Notes under the pieces: generated by a model
Seen by the model: the letters and a program-made list of their open reading frames with translations, nothing else
What the model was told of the DNA's origin: nothing
Databases searched by the model: none
Shown here: positions 5,351 to 11,119 of the stretch, piece after piece
Layout of the letters: each line of letters opens with the position of its first letter
How positions within the stretch are numbered: position 1 is the first letter of the stretch
Position numbers and translations under genes: made by a program
Source of the DNA: Spirochaetia bacterium
GTDB lineage: Bacteria > Spirochaetota > Spirochaetia > JABMQR01
Length of the DNA stretch: 11,119 nucleotides
Reading direction: 5' to 3'
Assembly (NCBI GenBank): GCA_016784705.1
Contig: JADHUD010000057.1
Span: 1-11,119, forward strand

Positions 5351-8227
5351 TCAGAATTTACCCAAACCTTTAAGAACTTTCTCCGGAGTAATCGGCCAAT
5401 CACGTATCCAAATACCTACAGCATCATGAATAGCATTTGCAATTACCGGGGCAGCTCCATTTGTACTGACTTCAGAAACCGATTTCGCACCATATGGACC
5501 ATACGGATCATCGGTATCAATCAGAACAGCTTCAAACACATCCGGAAGTTCACTAATCATAGGAACTCCATAATCTCTCAGCACAGGATTCACACACTCT
5601 CCCTCATCATTGAGTACAATTTCTTCATAGAGAGTATGACCTATTGATTTAAGAACACCGCCGTAAATTTGCCCAAGGGCTAATTCGGGATTAATTGGTG
5701 TTCCACAGTCCTGCAGTGCATAATACTTTTCAATTTTTATTTCACCGGTCCTGGTATTTACTGCTGCCTGGCAAAAATGCGCTCCATAGGGAAATGCAGA
5801 TTTATCAGTGGTAAAAGATGCTGTACCTGTCAATTGGCCGCGTCCTGTTCCGGTTAATACTTCATGCCCTATCTCTCTATATGATAGCAATTTACCACTT
5901 TTCAATGATTTTACAGCTCCAGGATATATGAGAATAAGATCAGCAGGGTTCTCTTCAAGAATCTCTGAAGCAGCCTGCAGAATGTTTTTTTTCAAATCTT
6001 CGGCTGCAAGTTTTGAGGCACTACCGGAAAAAAAAGTCCCGCTGGAAGCGTAGGCACCTGTATCGAATGGAGTATTGTCCGTATCACCCGACAAAATAGC
6101 TACCTGATCCATATCTACACAAAGAACTTCAGATGCAAATTTAACAGAAACAGTATCCAGACCGGTTCCTAAATCTGCTCCTCCTGAATGGAGCATGAAA
6201 GATCCATCAGAAACCATTTTTATATCTGCACAGGAGTGATCCAAACCGGGAAGACCCGAACCCTGCTGCACAATGACTACACCCTTTCCTATGGATATAT
6301 CGGTTGAATCCGAGATCTCTCTTTTTCCCCACTTTATAAGTTCAGCACCTTTTTTCAGAGCCTCTTCCAGGCCGCAACTTTCGATTAATGCAGGAGTTCC
6401 TTCGCGGCCTTCACCCAGACAACGTAATATTTCCAGCATAACACCCTTTCCCACCCTGTTTTTCTCAATAAGCTCAAGAGGATCCATTTCAAGTTTATCA
6501 GCCAGTTCCGCAAGAGCCATCTGCATGGCATAACTTCCCTTAGGTGCCCCGTAACCCTGATAAGCACCGGTAGGCGGAATGTTGGAGTAAAATGTGGTAA
6601 CATCGAATTTTACGTTTTCACAAAGAACAAGAGGCAATGATTTTGAACACGCATTCATAGGTACTGTCAAGCAATGATTACCGGTGGGACCGGTATTTGC
6701 TTTTACATTCATATAAATTCCAGTAAGGGAGCCATCTTTTTTAGCACCAAGTTTTACTGAAATCTTCATTGGATGTCTGGTGCTGTTTGCTATAAACTCC
6801 TGTTCCCGGGTAAAACGATAGAAAACGGATCTGCCTGTTTTGTAAGAGGCATATCCGGCAACATCTTCCAATAATATATCCTGTTTTGATCCATAGCCGC
6901 CGCCCACCCGTTCTTTTATTACCTGAATCTGATTCTCACTGATACCGCAGGCAGCAGCAACAATTCTTCTCATATGCCAGGGAACCTGAGTTGATGCATG
7001 GAGTATAAGTTTATCACCGCGCATTTTTGCATATACAACATGTGTTTCTAATGGAGTACACTGTACTTGTGAAGTAGTATACTCACGTTCAATAATAACA
7101 TCAGCCTGAGAAAATCCTTTTTCTATATCTCCTATTCCACCGGAAACTGATGCAGCAATATTCTTATGCGGATTCCCATGAATCGGAAATTGATAGATAA
7201 CCTTACCGTCACGCTCATCAGCCTTCTTATTATATTCCTGAAGATTTTCAGGTGCACCGACAACATATTCTACAACACTATTATGAACGATTGGAGCATT
7301 TTTCTTCATTGCATCATCAATGGTAAGAACCGGTTTCAGAACTTCATATGAAACATCAATTAATGAAGAAGCAATTTCTGCGGCCTGTGAGTTTTCAGCG
7401 ATAATTGCCGCTACACGATCTCCTACATGTCTCAATTTCTTATTAAACATTTTCCTGTCGTAGGGAGAAGGTTCAGGAAAACCTTGTCCTGCCTGTCCAT
7501 AATAGACATCAGGACAGTTTTCATATGTTATTATGTCAACAACTCCATCTATTGCCAAGGCCTTAGATATATCAATAGAATTTATGTATGCATGTGCATA
7601 AGGACTTAAAACCATTTTAAGAATACATGATCCGGGTTCCACCATATCTTCAACATAAGCCCGCCAGCCTGCTACCAGTTTCTTGCCATCAATTTTTGGT
7701 TTAACTGTACCTACATGTTTTAATTCATTTCGGAATTCAGGCAGTATATCACCACAATATTCCGTGTTGTTCAAACGTGATTTTGCCAGTTCCACAGCAT
7801 TATAGAATTGTTTATATCCTGTAGCCCTATTAAATAATCCAGATAATGCTTCATCAACATCTTTACCGGCCGGTTCAGGAATTCTGTTAAATAGATCAGT
7901 AATGAGCAGTGCTGCTGCAGGTGCATTATAAGCTGACTGTACAACTCCAGCATCTATCATAGCCTGCTGAATAACTGTCAATGTTCTTCCCTTTGCCAAA
8001 CCATCAGGAGTAATGAGATTTTTCCCATCAATTTGGCCTGGCAGCAGTAAAGAAGCATATTTTGGAATTCCATCAACAAGTATAGTATCACTGCCGGCAA
8101 AACCCTCGCCGTCATCACTATTTCTTACCGCAATATATCCTGCATCATACAGAATTTTCTGTACAGAATCGCCAGGTTCACAAATCAGAGATTTTTGTCT
8201 ATGGTTAATATTACAGGTAATAGTCAT
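5351..8227 (-). CDS. xdhD: XdhD (YgfN)-type molybdenum hydroxylase subunit with cysteine-free ferredoxin-like domain
   Basis: A 958-residue molybdopterin-binding subunit of the xanthine dehydrogenase family, close in length and sequence to E. coli XdhD (956). Residues 1-150 align with the two-[2Fe-2S] domain, but all eight cysteine positions are replaced: D39, A44, D47, A58 (or S59) in the first cluster, S98, N101, N133, A135 in the second. The same replacements occur in E. coli XdhD as I remember it, so this is a family feature. From about 185 on come the molybdenum-cofactor domains: Q414, GGGYGSKQD (442-450), GAYQGYGAPKG (554-564), GTGLDT, and catalytic E919 in the SVSEV segment. The family is tied to selenium-dependent molybdenum hydroxylases; a purine substrate is inferred from neighbours. 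I start at ATG 8227, with AAAGGAG 8 bases upstream; an in-frame GTG at 8236 overlaps that site. It lies 16 bases after ygfM, and the stop is TGA. Confidence 0.95.
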   Translation of the reverse strand: MTITCNINHRQKSLICEPGDSVQKILYDAGYIAVRNSDDGEGFAGSDTILVDGIPKYASLLLPGQIDGKNLITPDGLAKGRTLTVIQQAMIDAGVVQSAYNAPAAALLITDLFNRIPEPAGKDVDEALSGLFNRATGYKQFYNAVELAKSRLNNTEYCGDILPEFRNELKHVGTVKPKIDGKKLVAGWRAYVEDMVEPGSCILKMVLSPYAHAYINSIDISKALAIDGVVDIITYENCPDVYYGQAGQGFPEPSPYDRKMFNKKLRHVGDRVAAIIAENSQAAEIASSLIDVSYEVLKPVLTIDDAMKKNAPIVHNSVVEYVVGAPENLQEYNKKADERDGKVIYQFPIHGNPHKNIAASVSGGIGDIEKGFSQADVIIEREYTTSQVQCTPLETHVVYAKMRGDKLILHASTQVPWHMRRIVAAACGISENQIQVIKERVGGGYGSKQDILLEDVAGYASYKTGRSVFYRFTREQEFIANSTRHPMKISVKLGAKKDGSLTGIYMNVKANTGPTGNHCLTVPMNACSKSLPLVLCENVKFDVTTFYSNIPPTGAYQGYGAPKGSYAMQMALAELADKLEMDPLELIEKNRVGKGVMLEILRCLGEGREGTPALIESCGLEEALKKGAELIKWGKREISDSTDISIGKGVVIVQQGSGLPGLDHSCADIKMVSDGSFMLHSGGADLGTGLDTVSVKFASEVLCVDMDQVAILSGDTDNTPFDTGAYASSGTFFSGSASKLAAEDLKKNILQAASEILEENPADLILIYPGAVKSLKSGKLLSYREIGHEVLTGTGRGQLTGTASFTTDKSAFPYGAHFCQAAVNTRTGEIKIEKYYALQDCGTPINPELALGQIYGGVLKSIGHTLYEEIVLNDEGECVNPVLRDYGVPMISELPDVFEAVLIDTDDPYGPYGAKSVSEVSTNGAAPVIANAIHDAVGIWIRDWPITPEKVLKGLGKF

Positions 8228-8235
8228 TGTCAACA

Positions 8236-8242
8236 CTCCTTT
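8236..8242 (-). promoter_or_regulatory. Ribosome binding site fixing the xdhD start
   Basis: On the minus strand AAAGGAG lies 8 bases before ATG 8227. A GTG codon at 8236 is in frame but uses the last base of this site, so initiation there is unlikely. Confidence 0.85.
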
Positions 8243-8243
8243 G

Positions 8244-9083
8244 TTATCGTCCTGAAGCAGCTAAACATTCGGTAAAGAAGTTTGCTGATGCAGTTCCTGC
8301 AAGGTACTTTTTATATTTATCAGATCCGGTATAATCACTTATTGCCTTTGTTTCATCAGATACTGCTTTTTCAAGTTCTGCCGCAGTCTGAATTGCCCCC
8401 TGATTAACTGCTTCCTCAACTTTTAAGAGTCTATATATTCCATAAGGGGCAGTTCCAATTACAATTCTTACATTATGCAAGATCTTTTTCTGTTCAGAAT
8501 AGTCTGCACCAAAGCCGACAACAATAGAAGGAGGCGCCTGAATACTTTTACAAAATCTCTCTGAAGCAGCAAATCTTTCGGGTTTATCAAGACATATCCT
8601 TGCAATAAGCGTGTGCTGGAACATATCCTTGTGCTCTACGTATTCACGTATAGGAACACTGTCCTCTATTAATTCCCCATTTTCTGAAAGGTCTATTGTC
8701 TTTAATCTAGCTTTAGCTGCAATTAAAACGGGCAAAAGATAAGAGTCGCTTCTCTGAAGTGCTACATTTCCGCCAATTGTTGCCATGTTTCTCAGCGTTC
8801 TTGAACCGGCATACCTCAAGGCCTTCCTCAAATAGGCAGGAATTGATGAATCTTCAAGCGCCCGTTCAAAGGTAACACAGGCGCCAATTTCTAATCCTAA
8901 ATCAGTTTTTTTAATCTCCTGTAAACAGGCTGTATTAATATCTATAACTGTTTCATATTTACTTTGAGAATGTAACCGGTTGATATCAGTACCACCGGCA
9001 AGAAATCCGGCTTTACTATCATGAAGGGTTATCAAAGTCAGAATTTCTTTCACAGTATCGGCTTTATAAAATGCTTTTATCAT
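8244..9083 (-). CDS. ygfM: YgfM-type FAD-binding subunit of molybdenum hydroxylase
   Basis: A 279-residue FAD-binding subunit of the CoxM/XdhB family and the usual genetic partner of XdhD (E. coli YgfM is 259 residues). The N-terminal FAD domain has AGGTD (29-33), the flavin pyrophosphate loop, and SRTLRNMATIGGN ending at N106, a second flavin-contact motif (TIGGN 102-106). The C-terminal part (about 170-279) resembles the CO-dehydrogenase flavoprotein C-terminal domain. It should pass electrons from the molybdenum subunit to an external acceptor. Start ATG 9083 has GGAGGA 4 bases upstream; an in-frame TTG at 9095 precedes that site and is rejected. The gene follows the deaminase by 26 bases and its stop is 16 bases before ATG of xdhD. 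This is the second FAD subunit in the operon; the other (right edge) is XdhB-like. Confidence 0.9.
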   Translation of the reverse strand: MIKAFYKADTVKEILTLITLHDSKAGFLAGGTDINRLHSQSKYETVIDINTACLQEIKKTDLGLEIGACVTFERALEDSSIPAYLRKALRYAGSRTLRNMATIGGNVALQRSDSYLLPVLIAAKARLKTIDLSENGELIEDSVPIREYVEHKDMFQHTLIARICLDKPERFAASERFCKSIQAPPSIVVGFGADYSEQKKILHNVRIVIGTAPYGIYRLLKVEEAVNQGAIQTAAELEKAVSDETKAISDYTGSDKYKKYLAGTASANFFTECLAASGR

Positions 9084-9087
9084 AGAA

Positions 9088-9093
9088 TCCTCC
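9088..9093 (-). promoter_or_regulatory. Ribosome binding site fixing the ygfM start
   Basis: GGAGGA on the minus strand, 4 bases before ATG 9083. The in-frame TTG at 9095 lies upstream of it, so that longer version has no ribosome binding site of its own. Confidence 0.85.
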
Positions 9094-9109
9094 AAACGAA
9101 AACCATTTT

Positions 9110-10486
9110 TTATAATAATCCAGTAAGTTTCAGAAGTCTGTCAGCTGCCAGGTTCCCTTTTTCAGCAAGTTTAGTTTCGTCAAAACCAACCAGTAACCCA
9201 TTGTCAACAGCAAGTTTACCATTAACAATAGTATATTGCGTTCCGTGGTTATATCCGGAGAACAGCAGAGCAGCAATAGGATCTGAATGACTTCCGGAAT
9301 ACTCAAAACCACTCAAATCAAATATGGCAGCATCCGCATTATACCCTTTTTCCAACTTTCCGGATTTGGTAAAATTCAACAAATCAGCACCATTTATAGT
9401 TGCCATCTTAAAAATATCTCTAACCGATACAGCGGCACTGCCATAACGAACCCGCTGAAGCAGTAATGCAGCCCTGGCTTCACCAAGCATATCAGATGTA
9501 TCATTGGATGCTGAACCATCAACACCAAGAGCAACGGTGATTCCCATCTCAAGCATGTCTTTTACCCTGCAGATCCCTGAACCAAGACGCATATTTGAAG
9601 ATGGGCAGTGAGCAATCTGAGTCTTTGTATCGGCTAGTATATGCAATTCTTCATCATTAAAATGAATTCCATGAGCATAAAACACATCACTACCGATAAA
9701 TTCACACTCTTCCATTAACGCTAATGGCCTTTTCCCATACTTAGTCTGGCAATAATCATTTTCATCTAAAGTCTCTGCCAGATGAGTATGTAATTGTACC
9801 CCATACGATCTTGCCAACCTTGCTGAATCCCTTAGTAATTCCGTTGATACACTAAATGGGCTGCAGGGAGCAAGAACTATTTTTCTCATTGCATGCGGAT
9901 TTGGATCGTGAAATTTTTCAATTACCCGCAGGCTGTCATCCATTATCTCTTTTTCAGACTGCACAACAGAATCAGGCGGCAATCCACCATCCTTCTTACT
10001 TAATGACATTGATCCTCTTGTTGGGCTGAACCGTATTCCTAAAGTCTCTGCAGCTTCAAATTGGAGTGCCATTAAATCGCCGGAAAAATGTGTTGGATAA
10101 AGGTAATGATGATCAGTTGCGGCAGTACATCCAGTTTTTAGTAATTCACCCATAGCCAGTAATGATGAGTAATATATTTCATCAGCACCAATATGCTTCC
10201 AGATTTCATAAAGATATACAAGCCAGTCAAAAAGCTTTGCATTCTGGACTGCAGGCAGGTTTCTGGTAAGAGTCTGAAAAAAATGATGATGAGTGTTGAT
10301 CATACCGGGAATAACAACATGATGAGAACAATCAATAACCCTGCATGCCTCATTCTCCGGTATCTGCAAATTTTTTGCTATATCTGAAACTTTACCATTT
10401 GACATAAGCAGGTCATATCCAGAAAGTGGTGAATCTTCTGCTGAAGTCATTAAACAGTTAATATTTTTAAGTAATATTTTTGACAT
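9110..10486 (-). CDS. 8-oxoguanine deaminase-type amidohydrolase
   Basis: A 458-residue zinc/iron amidohydrolase of the TRZ/ATZ family. Metal and catalytic residues are all present: H66-x-H68 in INTHHHF, H235 and E238 in LHTHLAET, H272 in YAHGIH, and D323 in GVDGSASND. The sequence around them (THHHFFQTLTR, RGSMSLSKKDGGLPPDSVV, APCSPFS, HCPSSNMRLGSGI) matches the 8-oxoguanine deaminase group typified by Pseudomonas Pa0142 much better than E. coli SsnA. That enzyme hydrolyses 8-oxoguanine to urate and ammonia. Related hydroxyatrazine hydrolases share much of the pattern, so substrate is likely rather than certain. I start at ATG 10486 with AAAGGAG 7 bases upstream; a longer frame from 10522 would add 12 residues deep inside the previous gene. 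The first 20 bases overlap the upstream FAD gene, suggesting translational coupling. A molybdenum hydroxylase making 8-oxoguanine from guanine would feed it. Confidence 0.85.
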   Translation of the reverse strand: MSKILLKNINCLMTSAEDSPLSGYDLLMSNGKVSDIAKNLQIPENEACRVIDCSHHVVIPGMINTHHHFFQTLTRNLPAVQNAKLFDWLVYLYEIWKHIGADEIYYSSLLAMGELLKTGCTAATDHHYLYPTHFSGDLMALQFEAAETLGIRFSPTRGSMSLSKKDGGLPPDSVVQSEKEIMDDSLRVIEKFHDPNPHAMRKIVLAPCSPFSVSTELLRDSARLARSYGVQLHTHLAETLDENDYCQTKYGKRPLALMEECEFIGSDVFYAHGIHFNDEELHILADTKTQIAHCPSSNMRLGSGICRVKDMLEMGITVALGVDGSASNDTSDMLGEARAALLLQRVRYGSAAVSVRDIFKMATINGADLLNFTKSGKLEKGYNADAAIFDLSGFEYSGSHSDPIAALLFSGYNHGTQYTIVNGKLAVDNGLLVGFDETKLAEKGNLAADRLLKLTGLL

Positions 10487-11119
10487 CAGACAACTCCTTT
10501 TTAATAATGCTAAAAAATTCATTAATCAGCCCGCACGCTACAGATTTTCGATATTCTGCAGTTGAACGCTGATCATCAATTGGCACAATACGTTCTGAAT
10601 AGGCTGAAAACAGCTCCTCTTCATACACAGTAAATTCTTTTAATTTCATACCCTGAATGCTTTTTTCAAGCTCCAGAGATCGAACTACAACCGGGGCTAC
10701 AGCACCTACCGCCAGACGCATATCAGAAATAATCCCATTCTCCGTAAAGAGTATTCCGGTGCAGGAAAGTTTACTTAACGCATTTGCCTTTCTGGTTCCT
10801 ACTTTCTTATAAAATGATACGGCATCCTTCAGCTCTGGAATCCTGATACTGGTCATTAATTCATCGGATCTTAGTTCGGTTTTTCCAGGTCCGGTAATGA
10901 ACTCTGAAAGAGGCATTCGTCTCATACTTTTCTCTGTTGATAATTCAATTTCTGCATCCAAAGCATATAAGACACAAACAGCATCACCGGCAGGAGAAGC
11001 ATTGCATATATTCCCCGCTAGCGTACCCAGATTACGAAGTGCTGGTGCTGCCATTTGCCTTACAGCATTCCGCAATACCGGATGGACAAGAGTGGATTCG
11101 CCTATTGCAGATAACTCAG
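10467..11119 (-). CDS. XdhB/CoxM-type FAD-binding subunit, 5' end outside window
   Basis: C-terminal part (217 codons plus stop) of an FAD-binding subunit of the xanthine dehydrogenase family. The frame is open to the right edge: a reading beginning ELSAIGESTLVHP precedes the TTG at 11075, so this is a truncated gene and not a short protein starting at 11075. The motif RNLGTLAGNICNASPAGD is the flavin-binding TxxGN-type signature. Downstream FYKKVGTRKANALSK is typical of the region where XdhB proteins read YxKxxxRxAxDxA. The C-terminal domain runs to VKNIT. The missing part would hold the first ~60-80 residues including the AGGTD-like loop. Its last 20 bases overlap the deaminase start. It differs clearly from the YgfM-type subunit three genes on, so the operon probably includes a second, xanthine-dehydrogenase-like enzyme beyond the right edge (inference). 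Confidence 0.9.
   Translation of the reverse strand, partial: ELSAIGESTLVHPVLRNAVRQMAAPALRNLGTLAGNICNASPAGDAVCVLYALDAEIELSTEKSMRRMPLSEFITGPGKTELRSDELMTSIRIPELKDAVSFYKKVGTRKANALSKLSCTGILFTENGIISDMRLAVGAVAPVVVRSLELEKSIQGMKLKEFTVYEEELFSAYSERIVPIDDQRSTAEYRKSVACGLINEFFSIIKKELSDVKNIT
10494..10500 (-). promoter_or_regulatory. Ribosome binding site fixing the deaminase start
   Basis: AAAGGAG on the minus strand, 7 bases before ATG 10486. It lies inside the 3' end of the upstream FAD-subunit gene, consistent with coupled translation. Confidence 0.85.

Noticed and set aside
8228..8236. GTG start for xdhD three codons upstream
   Set aside because: The GTG overlaps the AAAGGAG site that serves ATG 8227.
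9084..9095. TTG start for ygfM
   Set aside because: It lies upstream of the GGAGGA site, which correctly spaces ATG 9083.
9110..10486. SsnA (selenium metabolism protein) as the name for the amidohydrolase
   Set aside because: The gene order suggests it, but the sequence blocks around the metal ligands match 8-oxoguanine deaminases rather than SsnA.
10487..10522. Longer deaminase reading from 10522
   Set aside because: It would add 12 residues without family similarity, and the AAAGGAG site at 10494-10500 points to ATG 10486.
11073..11075. Start of the right-edge FAD subunit at TTG 11075
   Set aside because: The frame continues open to the window edge with family-like sequence, so the gene is truncated by the window.

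Overview
The window is one end of a purine/molybdenum-hydroxylase catabolic operon (leftward, about 4.07-11.12 kb) that converges on a signalling locus (about 0-3.9 kb). The host is a moderately AT-rich bacterium with strong GGAGG-type ribosome binding sites. The gene content (selenium-associated molybdenum hydroxylase genes, YgeW carbamoyltransferase) points to an anaerobic or fermentative lifestyle. A spirochaete or a Firmicute would fit, but nothing in the sequence settles the phylum.

Signalling locus. A large membrane histidine kinase (multi-helix N-terminal module, GAF-like region, PAS, HisKA with H613) runs off the left edge on the minus strand, so its ATPase domain is outside the window. 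Divergent from it, across 175 AT-rich bases with three inverted repeats, lie a small integral-membrane isoprenylcysteine-methyltransferase-like protein and, 13 bases later, a receiver/HD-GYP response regulator predicted to hydrolyse cyclic di-GMP. The kinase and the regulator are a plausible two-component pair, and the methyltransferase is co-transcribed with the regulator.

Convergent boundary (3916-4071). It holds two near-identical 44-45 base units 55 bases apart, each carrying a GC-rich hairpin whose T-run lies on the minus strand. They look like a duplicated terminator for the leftward operon. A third hairpin abuts the last operon gene.

Catabolic operon, in transcription order from the right edge: a partial XdhB/CoxM-type FAD subunit; an amidohydrolase that I read as 8-oxoguanine deaminase (8-oxoguanine to urate); a YgfM-type FAD subunit; an XdhD (YgfN)-type molybdenum subunit; and the knotted carbamoyltransferase YgeW. 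Spacing is tight (20-base overlap, 26- and 7-base gaps) except for an 82-base gap before ygeW. Together they suggest hydroxylation and deamination of purines towards urate, then carbamoyl-group handling downstream. This resembles the E. coli ygeW-xdhD region linked to anaerobic urate/purine use, but with an 8-oxoguanine deaminase where E. coli has SsnA.

The most notable points are these. The XdhD-type protein keeps the fold of a two-[2Fe-2S] ferredoxin domain but has lost all eight cluster cysteines. Two residues that bind purine in xanthine oxidase are both glutamine. No iron-sulfur subunit is visible to carry electrons from molybdenum to FAD. The cysteine loss appears to be a family trait shared with E. 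coli XdhD, so this is an under-explained known system rather than a clearly new one.
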